Part shown: positions 13,467-26,702 of the stretch, one piece after another
Position numbering within the stretch: position 1 is the stretch's first letter
How the letters are laid out: the number at the start of each line of letters is the position of its first letter
NCBI GenBank assembly: GCA_023101885.1
Contig: JALPQD010000224.1
Location: 744,001-808,000, forward strand
Direction: 5' to 3'
Length of the DNA stretch: 64,000 nucleotides
Origin: Typhlomys cinereus
Taxonomy: Eukaryota > Chordata > Mammalia > Rodentia > Platacanthomyidae
Notes under the pieces: model-generated
The model's database searches: none
What the model saw: only the letters and a program-made list of their open reading frames with translations
What the model was told of the DNA's origin: nothing
Program-made: the position numbers and the translations under genes

Positions 13467-16400
13467 GTAATTGGTGAGGCTGTATTGTCACTGGTAAGGC
13501 TATGATTAGAAGTGAGCATGTGATTTCATACCGAGGCTGTGATGAAACAGTGAGGCTCTAAAGACAGAGTCGATACTGTGATGAAATTGTTGGACAATGA
13601 TTTCAGAGGAAAGCCTGTGATGTAACTATTGAGGTTGTCATGTCACTGTGAGCCTGTGCTATCTGTGGTGAGGCTGTTGTGTCCTAGTAGGACTAAGTAG
13701 GATACCATTGATAAGGCTGTGATGTCAAAATGAGGCTTTGATGTCAAAGGGTGTCTGTGGTGTCACCATGAGCCTGTTATGTCACAGGGAGTTGGTGATG
13801 TCATGGTGGAGACTGTGAGGTCATAGTGAGACTGTGATGACTGTGGCAAGCCTTATGTCACAGTGAGGATATGATGTCAGTGGTGATGCTGTGATGTCAC
13901 ATTGAGGCTGTGATGTCACAGTGAGGCTATGTCAGAAGTGTGTATAGGATGGCACCATGAGACTATTATGTCAGTGACAAGGCTGATGTCACAGTGAGTT
14001 TTTAATGTCACAGTGAGACTGTGATGTCACTATGAGACTGTAACATCACAGAGAAGTTGTAATGTCACAGTGAGGCAGTGAGATCACTGTGGCAGATGTG
14101 ATGTCAGTAGCAAGGCTGATTTCACCATGAGGCTATGATGTAACAGGTGAGTCTATGATGTAACAGGTTAGACTGTGAGGTCACAGTGAGGCTGTGAGGC
14201 CAGTCTGAATCTGTGATATCTGTGGGAAGATTGATGTCAAAATGAGGCAGCATATAACATGTGAGGCTGTGATGTCACTGTTTATGATGTCAAAGGCTAT
14301 GATGTCATGGCTATCTGTGCTATCTGTCATAGCCTGTGCTATCTGTGGTGAGGCTGTGGTGTCATGGTAATACTAGGTAGGATACCAGTGGTGAGGCTGC
14401 GATGTAACAGTTAGGCTGTGATGTAACAGTAAGGCTGTGGTGTCCTAGTGAGGAGAGGCAGGATTTCCATGGTATTACTGATGCTGTGTTGTCAGCAGTG
14501 AGGCTGTGATGTCACTGTGATGCTGTGATGTCACAGTGAGGCTGTGATGTCACATGCATCTGTGAGGTCAGTGGTTAGGCTGTGATTTCAGAAGTGAGAC
14601 TGAGTGAGGGATGAGTCTGAGATGTTGCATTGACAATGTGACATAACTGGTGAGGCTTTGTTTCCACAGGGAGGTTATAATGTATCCATATAGGCTGTGG
14701 TGTCACTGGTGAGGCTGTAATATCACAGTAAGCCTGTCCTATCAGTGGCGAAGCTGTGATATCACAATGAGGTTGTGATGGTACTGTCGGGTTGTAATGT
14801 CACTGTAAGGCTGTGAAGAAACAGTGTGGTTATGAGGCCTCAGTCAGGCTCTGACAACAGTGGTGAGGTTGTGCAGTCACACTGAGGTTGTGATGTCAGA
14901 GGAAAGGCTGAGATGTCATTGTAAGGCAATGTTACTGTGATGTTATATCACAGTGGGGCTGTGAGATCAGTGATATAGACTATGACATCACATTTCATCT
15001 GAAATTTCAGTGGTTAGGCAGTATTGTAAGAAGTGAGGCTGGGATGATACTGGTGGGCTGTGATGCCACAGCGAGACTGGTTTGTCTGTTGAGGCTGTCA
15101 TATGACTGTGAGCATGAGATGTCAATGATAAGGCTGTGGTGTCATAGCGATGCTAGGGAGTATGTCCATGGTTTCACTGAAGCTATGGTTTCAGAGGTTA
15201 GCTTGTTACATCACAGTGAGGCTGTGATGTCATAGGTGAGGTTGTGATGTGACAGTGAACCCGTGATGTCAGAAATGAGGCTATAATGCCACAGTGAGTC
15301 TGTGATGTTACTGAGTCTGAGATGTCACTAAGAGGTTGTAGCTTAAGAGAGGTTGTGATGTGTCACAGTGAGGCTGTGGAAGATGTGATGTCGATGGCAA
15401 GGCTGATTTCATCATGAGGCTGTGATATAACAGGTAAGCCTGTGGTGTCAATGGACAGGCTGTGAGGTCACTGTTAGTCTGTAATGCCACCATGTGGCTT
15501 GATGTCACCATGTGGCTGTGGTATGACTGTGAGCCTGTGATGTCACAGGGGTTAGTGAGGTCATGAGGGAGGCTGTGAGGTCACAGTGAGATGGTGATGT
15601 TAGTTGCAAGTCTGATGTCACAGTGAGGTTATGATATCAGTGTTCATGCTGTGAAATCACATTGAAGTTGTGATGTCACAGGGAGTCTATATCATTAGTG
15701 TGTATGTGATGTTACCATGAGACTATTATGTCAGTGTTAAGGTTGATGTCACAATGAGTTTGTGATATCACAGTGAGCCTGTGATGTCACTTCAAGATGT
15801 AATATTACAGTGAGGCTGTGAGGACACAGTGTTCCTCTGAGATCACAGTGAGGCTCTGATGACACAGTGGTGTTGTGATGTCATTGCAGAGGTTTCGATG
15901 GCAGTGAACCTGGGATGTTAGTAGTGAGGCAATGTCCCAATGAGGCTGCGATGTCACTGGTGAAGGTGTGCTGTCACAATAAGGCTGGAATGTCAGTGGA
16001 AAAAGATGTCAGGGTGAGTCTATGATGTCAATGGTGAGGCTATTATGTCAGTGGTGCATCTATTACATGACAGTGACACCGCTGAGTCTATAATGTCAAA
16101 GGCTGTGCTGTCTCTGGTGTAGCAGTTATTTCAGTGTTCTGAACAATATCAGTGATGATGGTAATGTCACAGGTGAGGCTGTGTTAAAACTGGTGATTCC
16201 ATGATGTCACAGTGGGTCTGTAATGTCACTGTGAAGGTTGTAGGTCACTTTGGGCTGTCATGTCACTGTGAGGTGATATCACTCTGGAAGCTGTGATGTC
16301 ACAATGAGGCTGTAATGTCAGTGGCAAGACTGATGCCACAATAAGTTCATGATGTAACAGGTGAGCCTGTGGTGTCGGTGGACAGGCTATGAGATCACTG

Positions 16401-19400
16401 TTAGTCTGTAATGCCATTGTGAGGATTTGATGTCACCCTGTGGCTGTAGTGTGACTCTGAGCCTGTGATGTCACATGGGGTTGGTGAGGTCTTGGTGCAG
16501 GCTGTGAAGTCACAGTGAAACTGTAATGTCAGTGGCAAGTCTGATGTCACAGTGAGGCCATGATGTCAATGGATGTTGTGATGTCACATTGAGCTTACTA
16601 TGTTACCACGAGGCTGTGGTGTCCCTGGTGAAGATGTAATATCATGGTGAGCATGTCATATCAGTGGTGAGGTGTGATGTCACAATGAGTTTGTGATGTC
16701 AATAGTACCTGTGCTTTCACAGGCAGAGTATATCATTAGTGAGATTGTATTGTCACTGATGAGGCTCCAATGTCACAGTGAGTTTATTGTTTCAAAATGA
16801 GGCTGTGATGTCACAGTGAGGATACGATTTGAGAAGTGAATATTTACATGATATTGATGCTTTGATGGCATGATATGGCTGTGATGTCACTGTGAGATTG
16901 TGATGTCACTGGGACAGTTGTGATGGCACAGTGTGGTTGTGATGTCAATAGTGACAATGTTCTGTCACAGGGGCTGTCATGTTTCAATGAGCCTGTGAGG
17001 TCAGTGGTGAGGTTATAGTGCCTTAGTGAGGCTAGATAGGATGTCAGTGATGAGGGTGTTATCCCACATTGAGGCTGTGATTTCAGAGGTGATCCTGTAA
17101 TGTCATAGTGAGGCTCTGATGAAATAGTGAGGCTATAACCTCAGAGGTGAGGCTGTGATGTCACAGTGAGGCTGTGTTGTCATGAGTGTTGCCATGATAT
17201 CAGCGTGAGGCTGTGATGTCAGTTGAACAAGAATGTGAAATCACAGTGAGGATGTGATTTCAGTGGTTAGGATGTAATATCAGAATGAGGGTGATGTGAG
17301 TGGTGAGGGTAAGATGTTACATTGAGGCTGTCATGTCACTTGTGAGGCTGTGATGCCATCATGTGGCTGTGGTGACACCATGAGCCCGTCATGTCACAGG
17401 GAATTGGTGATGTCACAGTGGAGGTTGTGAGGTTGCAGTGAGACTGTGATGTCAATGGCAAGGTTGATGTCACAGTGAGGCTATGATGTCAATAGTGATG
17501 CTGTGATGTCACATTAAGACTGTGATGTCACAGTAAGGCTATGTCAGATGTGTGTATGTGATGAAACCATGAAGCTATTATGTCAGTGGCAAGACTGATG
17601 TCACAGTGAGTTTGTGATGTCTCACGGAGTCAGGATTGTCACTGTCAGATTGTAATGTCACAGTGAGTCTGTGAGGTCACAATGTGGTTATGATGTCACA
17701 GTAAGGTTCAGTGATGTTATGCTGTCACAGGAGAGGTTTGGATGGCACAGTGAGAGTGTGATATTAGTGGTAAGGCTGATGTCACAATGAAGCTGTGATG
17801 TCATTGGTGAAAGTGTGATGTCACAATAAGGCTCGAATGTCAGTGGTAAGAAAAATGTCATAGTGAGTCTACGATGTCACTGATGAGGCTATGATATAAC
17901 TGGTGAACCTATTACATGACAGTAAGACTGGTGATGCTGTGATGTCAAAGGCTGTGTTGTCACTGGTGTGGCAGTGATGTCAGTGTTCTGACTAATGTCA
18001 GAGGCAATGCTAATGTCATGGTTGAAGCTGTGCTGTCACTGATAAGGCCATGATGTCACAGTGAGGCTATGATGTCACTTTGAGGATTTTATGTCACTGT
18101 GGGCTGTCATGTCACCCTGAGGTGATATCACTTTGGAAGCTATGATGTAACAGTGAGGCTGTGATGTCAGTGGCAAGACTGATGCCACAATGTGGCTATG
18201 ATATAACAGGTGAGCCTGTGGTGTCAGTGGGCAGGTTGTAAGTTTACTATGAGGCCATAATATCACAGTGAAGCTTTGATGTTAGAAATGAGGGTATAAT
18301 CCTACAGTCAAGCTGTGATATCACTGTGAAGCTGTGATGTCACTATCAGGCTCTGACATCACAGAGAGGTTGTGATGTCACAATGAGGGTGAGAGGTCAG
18401 TGTGGAAGTTGTGATATCAGTGGCAAGGCTGTTTTCACCATGAGGATATTATGTAACAGGTGAATCTATGATGTAACATAGATTAGGTTAGACTGTGAGG
18501 TCATAGTAAGGCAGTGAGGTATCTCTGAGGTTGTGATATCTGTGGGAAGATTGATGTCATAATGAAGCAGTGATGTAACATGTGAGGCTGCGTTTTCATG
18601 GTTTATGATGTCAAAGGCTATGATGTCATGGCTGAGGCTGTAACATCACTGTAAGCCTGTGCTTTCTGTGGTGAAACTGTGGTGCCATAGTAAGGCTAAT
18701 TATGATACCATTGGTGAGGCTGTGATGTTCCCATGAGGCTGTGATGTCACAGTGAGGCTGTGTTAGCACAGTGTGGCTGTGATGTCACAGTAAGGCTGTG
18801 ATGTCACAAGGAGGCTGAGATGTCACAGTGCAGCTGTGAGGTGAGTGGTTAGGCTGAGATTAGAGATGTGAGAGTGATGTGAGAGATGAGGCTGAGATGA
18901 CACATTGATGACACATTGATGATGAAATATAACTTGTGAGGCTCTGATGCTACAATGAAGTTATGATGTCACCATGAGGCTGTGGTGTCTCTCATGAGGC
19001 AGTGATATCACCATGAGCCTGTCCTATCAGTGCTGAGGCTGTGATGTCACCATGGGGCTATGGTGTCCCCAGTGAGGTTGTGATATCACGGTGAGCCTGT
19101 CCTATCAGTCATGATGCTGTGACAACACAGTGAGGCTGGGTTGGCACAGTGTGGCTCTGATGTCACAGTGAGATTGTGATGTCAGTAGTGAATGTGCTTT
19201 CACAGGAAGACTATATCATTGGTGAGCCTGTATTGTCACTGCTGAGGCTCTAAATTCACAGTTAGTTTATTGTACCAGATTGAGGCTGTGATGTCACCGT
19301 GAGGCTATGATGTCAGAGGTGAACCTTTATGTCATGATGCTTTGACGGCATGGTATGACTGTGATATCACAATGAGGCTGTGATATCACTGTGAGGTTGT

Positions 19401-19469
19401 GATGTCACTGGAGAATTTGTGATGTCACAGTGAGATTGCAATGTCAATAGGGACATTGTGGTGTCACAG
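13467..19469 (+). repeat. 19-bp satellite, forward orientation, block 3
   Basis: The longest uninterrupted forward block. Anchor 1 recurs at about 16,103 and 17,951, and the AAGATTGATGTCA...GGATACCAG landmark at about 14,220 and 18,540. This shows irregular higher-order repetition, not a fixed period. Confidence 0.9.
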
Positions 19470-19509
19470 TGTAATAGTCAGGTTCTCTAGAGATGCACAA
19501 TCGACACAA

Positions 19510-19560
<51 letters not shown>

Positions 19561-19977
19561 CATATAAGGAATGTATTGAGTCAGCTTACAATATGTCCAA
19601 GTTAGTCCAATGATAGCTGCCAATATCTGCTCAGTTTGGTATTCAAGTGGGTGATGGCTGAATGCTAGAGAATTCCTAGAGACTTTAGTCTAGCCCAACA
19701 ACTTAGTGGGATGGAAGGCTAGAGGGTTGAAGAAATTGGGCAGCCAGAAGGAGGAGTGATTCCTAGAACAGCTGCAATAAGACATCTGTTCTCTTTAGTG
19801 GCTCCTTTACATATGATGCAGTACTGGGACAATCCTATGAGAGCTTGGAGGCTCTGAAAGGATCTATGGTGGATGCAATCTTATCAAGTAGTCTCAGTTG
19901 ATCCTTTCCAAAGGTGGTCTCAGCCATCTTAGTTAACATCAGGTGTGTCATGTTGACACCCAGGCTTAACTATTACA
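19470..19977 (-). mobile_element. 3' LTR of the ERV-L element
   Basis: TGTAATAGTC...TATTACA on the plus strand, with an (AT)n run at about 19,512-19,558. It aligns with 22,575-23,098 and, inverted, with the solo LTRs at 30,802 and 35,797. The minus-strand purine-rich AAGGGTGGAAT just outside it (19,978-19,990) is the likely polypurine tract. Confidence 0.75.
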
Positions 19978-20339
19978 ATTCCACCCTTATCAACTTGACA
20001 TCATATCACATTTCCTTAGGCCATTAAAAAATCTCCAAACAAAAAAAATAAGACTCATAATTCCACCTAACATAATATAGGCATCCATGTACAACACACA
20101 CACATTATTTTTACAAGATTAATGACAATGCCCCTTGAGAAATGCTTAGTCTTTAGTGTCCCATAACACAATATCATAATGTAGATTACAACATTTCATC
20201 ACATAACTATAGAGTAACATTACATTACATAACATAAATCTTCTTAGAGTATGTGCACATGCACAAGTATATACTTGACAGTCTAGACCAGGAGCACTCA
20301 TGGCAATTATAATCCTTGTTTCTGTAACTGTTTACATTG

Positions 20340-20785
20340 CCTTAGGTGGTACTTATAACTACCGTCTTCTACTACCCATTCTGTATTTCCTCCACTTCAG
20401 CAAGCACTTCCACTAGTCTTGGCTCTTTACCTGGAGAGGTTACCCATACCTTCATTCCTGAAGGATCTGGACCATTCACTGTCTTTCCTGTATTAGGTTG
20501 CTGTAAATTCCCATTGACCTTAATCACAGGACATTATGATACCAAGAGATGCCCTAGTAACTCTCCTGCACTCCAGACATACTTTTCCTTACTACCATTG
20601 TGGAGAACAAGTCCAAATTCCCCTTGGTGTTCTGCATCAATAACCCTTCCTAACACTGTTATTCCTTTCTTACCTGTTGGCTCAAGGGCATTAGAAGTCC
20701 AAGATAACCAGGAGGAAGCCTTGGCTTCCAGTTCAAAGGAATAATTTCTGTGTCTCCTGGCAGAGCCCTTCCCTGCTCTCTACCC
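20340..20785 (-). pseudogene. ERV-L pol 3' end: dUTPase remnant
   Basis: The minus strand, read in two frames, gives a dUTPase-like domain of the kind ERV-L elements carry at the carboxyl end of pol, downstream of integrase. It contains an LNW..LPPG..GLL.P segment, a VID..QGE.GL.L.N segment and a Pro/Gly-rich tail with NGPDPSGMKVWV. Breaks: a frameshift near 20,668-20,682 and a TAA at 20,534-20,536. In a live element it would hydrolyse dUTP and limit uracil in the cDNA. The open plus-strand frame across the same bases is its shadow. Confidence 0.75.
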
Positions 20786-21065
20786 AAAGCTTCTTTTTTT
20801 ATACATTTTTTATTATTATTTCAGCTCATACAAACTTAATAGGTATACCAGTTTCCTCCCTCCCTCCTCTTCCCCCCGAACCCCCTGAACCCCTTCCCCT
20901 CATCCCTCCCTCCCCTTCTCCCAGTGCCTCCGACCCCCAATTCCCAGAGAGTCCTTTCTTGTGCATGAATGACTCTCCTCTGGGCCCTCCTCTCCGATGA
21001 TGTACAAGGACCCAGTGGCATTTCCCTGAACCCTTTGCTGTGTTCCCCTTAAGCATAGGCTGCCA
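20786..21065 (-). mobile_element. L1 3' end fragment inserted in the ERV-L
   Basis: On the minus strand a G-rich stretch (GGGAGGGAGG) is followed by ACTGGTATACC, AAGTTTGTATGAG and a short A-rich end. The same arrangement recurs at 45,990-46,085, which identifies an L1-type 3' UTR with tail. It interrupts the integrase-dUTPase reading of the ERV-L. The left (tail) edge is at about 20,786; the right edge is only approximate. Confidence 0.5.
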
Positions 21066-21129
21066 ATCCCTTGCCTCCAAGGATCTTGGTGCCTTTAGCA
21101 GATGCTAGACTTTGTGAGGCTGGACCCAA

Positions 21130-21440
21130 AACTTCTAAGCGGTAAAACACAGGCTCGCAGGAACAGGAAGCAAAAAATTTCCTAATGGGTCTCTAGGCAT
21201 CATAGTAAGGGAGCTATTCCTGCTTCCACCATTTGATTCCTGGAGAATTCTGCCCCATCCTTCCAGACTATTACCACATAATTGAAGCTGTAACTGTGCC
21301 TTTAAAAGGCCATTCCACCATTCTATCAAGCCAACTGCTTCAGGATGGTGGGGAACATGGTAAGACCAGTGAATCCCATGGTCATGAATCCACTGCCGTA
21401 CTTCTTTAGCTGTGAAATGAGTTCCCTGGTCAGAAGCAAT
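21130..21440 (-). pseudogene. ERV-L integrase core remnant
   Basis: The minus strand reads through the second half of a retroviral integrase catalytic core: a GTHFTAKEV segment, HGIHWSYHVPHHPEA, then the region of the catalytic glutamate (GLIEWWNGLLK), followed by a linker with PRDPLGNFLLPVPA. The final acidic residue of the D,D(35)E triad is kept. The upstream part, with the zinc finger and first Asp, is lost or unreadable. In ERV-L this region precedes the dUTPase, as it does here. Confidence 0.75.
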
Positions 21441-21758
21441 GATTCATTCTCTGCTAAGGGGGGGAAACCATTTCTTCTGGCAGAAAAAATGCATCAGAAT
21501 TTGAGGGTTCAACCTCCTCATCCTTATCAGCCCAGTTTGGTTTTCCCACACATCAGCATCCCACTTTTCAGGATCTCACTCTTTGCCAATCAGCGATTTT
21601 ACTTTAACTGCCAACACCTTTCAAGGCTGGGATTTTAATTTACATTGTAACTCAACCAATCTAATAATCAGCATTTGGGTTTGATTTTCTACAAATAGAG
21701 CCCTATTGCTACTGGAGAGAAGATTCTCTTCTATGGCACACTTAGAAACTTCTAAGTT

Positions 21759-21957
21759 GGGGCTGGAGAGGTGGCTCAGGGGTTAAGCCTCCGCCTTGCA
21801 GGCGGAAGGTCCTGAGTTCTGATCCCAGATCCCATGTGTAGATGCCAGGCGGAAGCGGGGGAGGCCTGCATTTCTGGTCCTGGTAGGGCGGAGCCTGTGA
21901 ATTCCGGGGTAGAAGGAGGTGGAGGCGGCCATGGTGGTTCGCGAATTCGTCCCTGGT

Positions 21958-22012
<55 letters not shown>

Positions 22013-22092
22013 GCACACATGCGCATGCGCGCGGGCACATACACACGCATATTCACACAATTGAATAAATAATAAAAAAAATTAAAAAAAAA
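21759..22092 (+). mobile_element. B2-like SINE, copy A
   Basis: It begins GGGGCTGGAGAGGTGGCTCA, has a box A (TGGCTCAGGGGTTAAG) and a box B (GGTCCTGAGTTC), a GC-rich body, a long (CA)n at about 21,961-22,008, and an AATAAATAATAAAA tail. A perfect 16-bp target duplication (AGAAACTTCTAAGTTG) lies at 21,744-21,759 and 22,093-22,108. The head resembles rodent B2; the GC-rich body and CA run differ from the mouse form. Confidence 0.9.
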
Positions 22093-22554
22093 AGAAACTT
22101 CTAAGTTGTTTATGTGCATTTGGAGCTGGGCAATTTCACCATGAAAATCTTTCAATTCCAGAGTTGCTTCTAGGTTACACGTAGAGGCCTCCGGATTGTT
22201 TACATGCTTTCTGAGTTGGATATTTTCATGTTTGAGGTTTCCCTTCTCATTTTGTATTTTATCAAGAGATGCCAGTAGCAACCAACTAGCCTTATTGTTT
22301 TCCTTATTTTTACTTATGTTGTCAAAATTTTACATATTGAATCTCCAAGCTCCTCACTCCTCATAAGAGGTAAATCTGGACTGTCCAACACACATGTCTT
22401 CACGAATTCTCAGAATAGTTCACTCCAAACATTAACTTTCTCCTTACTGCCAGGGAAGTCTTTAGTAGCTAGTGGTTTGATTGTGTTGGAGAGCCAATTC
22501 CAGATGTCATCAAATCTGCTAGCAAAATTCATTTTTACAATTCTTTCTCTAGAA

Positions 22555-22569
22555 CCACTCCTGGTACCA
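22555..22569 (-). other. ERV-L primer-binding site, tRNA-Leu
   Basis: The plus strand reads CCACTCCTGGTACCA, identical to the 3' end of mature tRNA-Leu(UAA) including CCA, so the minus strand is a perfect 15-base primer-binding site. It lies 5 bases inside the 5' LTR edge, where a retroviral primer site should be. It fixes the element as ERV-L class and on the minus strand. Confidence 0.85.
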
Positions 22570-22574
22570 CAATC

Positions 22575-23098
22575 TGTATTAGTCAAGTTCTCTAGAGATG
22601 CAGAATCGACTCAATGAATATACATACACACACACACACACATACACACATACACATATTATATGTGTGTGTATGTGTGTGTGTGTGTGTATGTGTGTAA
22701 AATATAGTGAATGCATTGAGTCAGCGTACAGTATGGCCAAGGTAGTCCAGTAATGACTGCCAGTAGTCGAGGTAGTCCAACAATTGTTGCTAGTAGCTGC
22801 TCAGTTCAGTAGTCAAGTGGGTGATAGCTGAATGCTAGAGAATTCCTAGAGACTTTAGTCTGGAAGGCTAGAGGATTGAAAGAACACGACAGCCAGAAGG
22901 AAGAGTGTGTTCTGTTTAGTGGCTCTTTTATATATGATGTAGTACTGGGATGATCCTATGAGAGCTTTGAAGGTTCTGATAGGATCTATGGCAGATACAA
23001 TTCTATGAAGTGGTCTCAGTTGATCCTTTCCAGAGGTGGTCTCAATCCACCTTATTTAATAACTGATGTGTCAAGTGGACACCCAGGCTTAACTATCA
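22575..23098 (-). mobile_element. 5' LTR of the ERV-L element
   Basis: TGTATTAGTC to AACTATCA on the plus strand. It carries a (CA)n/(TG)n block at about 22,625-22,695 in place of the (AT)n of the other LTR. The two LTRs differ in many positions and in the microsatellite, which indicates an old insertion. Confidence 0.75.
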
Positions 23099-26000
23099 TA
23101 CATAGGAGAGTGTCATGTTTCAGTGAACCTGTGAGGTCAGTGGTGAAACTGTGGTGCCATAGTGAGGCTAAGAAGCATGGCAGTGATGAGCGTATGATGT
23201 CACATTGAGGCTATGATGTCAGAGGTGAGCCTGTGATGTCATATTGAGGCTGTGATGTCATATTGAGGCTGTGATGTCATATTGAGGCTATAAACTAAGA
23301 GAGGAGGCTGTGATGTCACAGTGAGGCTATGTTGTCATCAGTAATGTCATGATATCACAGTAAGACAGAGATGTCAGCACAGCAAGACTATAACATCACA
23401 GTTAGAATGTGATTTCAGTGGTTAGGCTGTGATATCAGAAGAAGGCCGGTGTAAGTGATAAGGTTATGATGTCACACTTGAAGATGTGATGTCACAGTGA
23501 GTATGTGATGTAACAAGTGAGTCTGTGGTGTAAGTGGGCAGGCTGTGAATACACTGTGAGGCTATGACATCAGAGGAGAGGCTGTGATGTCACTGTGAGA
23601 TTGTGCTGGCACAGTGTGGCTGTGATGTCAGTGAAGTTGTGAAGTAACAGTGAAGTTGTGATATCAATAGTGACTTTATTATGTCAAACTGAGTCTGTGA
23701 TGTCAAAGTGAGATTGTGTTGGTGCAGTTTGGCTGTGCTGTCACTGTGACTATGATGTCACAGTGAGTCTCTGATGAGAAAGTGATGTTGTGATGTCACT
23801 GGAGAGGTTTGGATGGCACAGTGAAGCTGTGATGTCACTGTTAGGCAGGGATGATACTGCGAGGTTGTGATATCACAATGAGCCTGTGATATCAGTGCTC
23901 AGGCTGTGATATAGTGGTGGTAGGACATCAGTGGGGAGGCTGTGCAGTCACACTAAGTCTGTGATATCAGAGGAGAGGCTGTGAAGTCACTGTCTGTGTT
24001 GGCATAGTGTGGTTGTGATGTTACATTGAGGTTGTGATGTCACAGTGAGAATGCATTGTCAGTGGTGATAGACTACAACATCACAGTTCAGCTGAGATTT
24101 CAGTGGTTATGGGGAGACGTGAGAAGTAAGACTGATGTCAGTGATGAGGCTGAGATGTCACAGTGAGCCTGGGAGGTAAGGGTGATTCTGTGATGCCACA
24201 GCAAGGCTGTGGTGTCACTGTTGAGGCTGTCATGTGACCATGAGCCTGAGATGTCAGTGATGAGGCTGTGGTGTCATAAGATAGAAAGGATGTCCCTGGT
24301 GTCACTGATGCTATGATTTCAGCCTGTTATGTCACAGTGAGGCTGTAATGTCAAAGGTGAGAGTGTGATGTCACAGTGAGGCTGTGATGTCAGAAATGAG
24401 GGTTTATTGCCACAATGAGGATGTGATATCACTGTGAAGCTATGATATCACTATGAGGCTGTGATGTCACAGTGAGGCTCTGAGGTAACTGTGGAAGATG
24501 TGATGTCAGTTGCAAGCTGATTTCACCATTAGGTTATGATGAAACTGGTGAGACTATGATATAACAGGTTAGATTGTGAGATCATAGTGAGTCTGTGAGG
24601 GCACTGTGAGGGTGTGATATCTGGGAAAATTGATGTTATAGTAAGGCAGTGATGTAACATATGAGGCTATGGTGTCATTGTTATTATGTCAAAGTCTATG
24701 ATGTCACTGCTGTGACATTCTATGAGCATGTGCTATCTGTGGTGAGGCTGTGATTTCACAGTGAGGCTCTGCTGGCACAGTGTGGCTGTGATGTCATAGT
24801 GAAGTTGTGATTTCACTGTGTGGTTGTGATGTCAATAGAGATTGTGTTTTTATAGGGAGACTATGATGCTGTATGCTCACTGGTGAGGATCTAATGTCAC
24901 AGTGGGTTTATTGTGTAAAACTGAGGCTGTGATGACTGTCATAGTAAGGCTATGATGTCAGAGGTGTAGTTTTATGTCACAGTGATGCTCTGATGGTACA
25001 GTATCACTGTGATGTCACAATGAGGTTGTGATGTCACTGGTGAAGGTGTGATGTCTCAATAAGGCTGGAATGTATGTGGTAAGAAAGATGTCATAGAGAG
25101 TCTATGATGTCACTGGTGAGGCTATAACATCAGTGGTGAATCTATTAAGTGACAATGACACTGGTAAGGCTATGATGTCAAAGGCTGTGCTGTCACAGGT
25201 GTGGCAGTGATGTCAGTGTTCTGACTAATGTCAATGGCAACAGGTGTGGCTGTGCTGTCACCGATGAGGCTGTGATGCCACACTGAGGCTGTGATGTCAC
25301 TGTGAAGGTTGGATGTCACTGTGGGCTGTTATGTCTCCATGAGGTGAAATCATTCTGGAAGCTGTGATGTCACAGTGAGGCTGTGACCTCAATAGCAAGA
25401 CTGATATAACAATGAGGCTATGATGTATGAGGTGAGTCTGTGGTGTCAATGGGCAGGTTATGAAGTGATTGTAAGGCTGTGATGTCAGAGGCAAAACTAA
25501 TGTCTTAATGAGACCAAGATGTAATAGGTGAGCCTGTGGTGTTAGTGGGCACATTGTGAGATTACTGTCAGTTTGTGATATGGCAGTGAGGCTTCTTTGA
25601 GGTGTCAGTAAAGCTGTGACATCAGCAGTGATGCTTGGATTTCACAGTGGGTTTAGGATGTCAGTGATGGTTGTGATGTCAGAGGAAAGGCTGTGATGTC
25701 ACAGTAAGCCCGTCATAACAGTGGTGAGGCTGTGATGTTATAGAGAGGCTGTACTGGCACAGTGTGGATGTAATGCCACAGTGTGGTTGTGATGACCATA
25801 GTGACTGTGTTTCATAGGGAGACTATACCATTGGTTAGGCTGTATTGTCACTAGTAAGACTCTAATGTCACAGTGAATTTATTGTGTCAAACTGAGGCTG
25901 TGATGTCCTAGTGCAGCTATGATATCAGCTGTGAAGCTTTATGTCACAGTGATGCTTTGATGGCAGAGTATTGCTGTGATTTCTCAATGGGGCTGTGATG

Positions 26001-26702
26001 TCACTGGGGAAGTTGTGATGTCACAGTGAGGTTGTGATATCAATAGCGACACTGTGGTGTCACAGGGAGGCTTTCATGTTTCAGTGAGTTGGTGAGGTCA
26101 ATGGTGTGGTTCTGGTGTCATAATGAGGCCAAGTAGGATGTCAGGACTGAGGGTGTGAAGCCGCATTGATGCTATGATTTCAGAGGTGAGCATGTGATGT
26201 CACAGTGAGTCTTGATGAAAGAGTGAGGCTATAATGTTTGAGTCAATGCTATGATGTCACAGTTGGACAATGATTTCAGAGGTGAGCCTGTGATTTTATA
26301 GTAAGGCTATCATGTTACAGTGAATGTATAACCTCAGAGGTGAGCCTGTGATGTCACATTAAGGTTGTGAAGTCACAGTGAGGTTGTGATGTCAGTTGTG
26401 ACTGTGGTTTCAAATGGAGATTATGTCATTGTTGAGGCTGTATTGTCGCTGGTGAGGCTTTAATGTCACAGTGAGTTTATTCTGTGAAATTGAGGCTGAG
26501 ATGTGACAGTGAGGCTATGATGTTAGAAGTGAACCTTTATATCACAGTGACGCTTTGATGGAACAGTATGGCTGTGATGTTACAATGAGATGTGATGTCA
26601 CACTGAGGCTATGATGTCACTGTGAAGGTTGTATATCACTGTGGGTTGTCATGTCACTATGAGATCATAGCACACTGGGAGCTGTGATGTCACAGTGAAA
26701 TT
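23099..26702 (+). repeat. 19-bp satellite, forward orientation, block 4
   Basis: The array resumes in the same phase context it had left of the ERV-L: a GTGTCATGTTTCAGTGA segment follows, as in the uninterrupted copies at 17,000 and 34,820. This shows the ERV-L inserted into existing satellite. Landmarks lie at about 24,620 and anchor 1 at 25,186. Confidence 0.9.

Larger units (their letters stand above)
19470..23098 (-). mobile_element. ERV-L (class III) provirus, partly deleted
   Basis: Two related LTRs of about 510-525 bp flank 2.6 kb of internal sequence. On the minus strand the order is 5' LTR (22,575-23,098), tRNA-Leu primer site, gag-like coiled-coil remnant (about 22,110-22,280), integrase remnant, dUTPase remnant, 3' LTR. 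Reverse transcriptase and most of gag are missing, so it is too short for a complete ERV-L. A SINE and an L1 3' fragment are inserted. The tRNA-Leu site together with a dUTPase after the integrase is the signature of ERV-L. Confidence 0.8.

Noticed and set aside
4857..19469. CRISPR-like or regulatory-array interpretation of the short tandem repeats
   Set aside because: Units are head-to-tail, diverged and without unique spacers, in a eukaryotic background of SINEs and ERVs. This is a satellite.
20346..20744. Plus-strand frame of 132 codons
   Set aside because: It is antisense to the ERV-L dUTPase remnant, which accounts for the open frame.
21759..21835. tRNA gene at the SINE head
   Set aside because: The A and B boxes are present, but the sequence continues into a SINE body with target duplications and there is no tRNA fold with CCA-proximal pairing.
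21783..22064. Open frames made of alternating Cys-Val or His-Thr
   Set aside because: They are translations of the (CA)n/(TG)n run inside the SINE; the same applies at 36,874-37,551 and 62,390-62,617.
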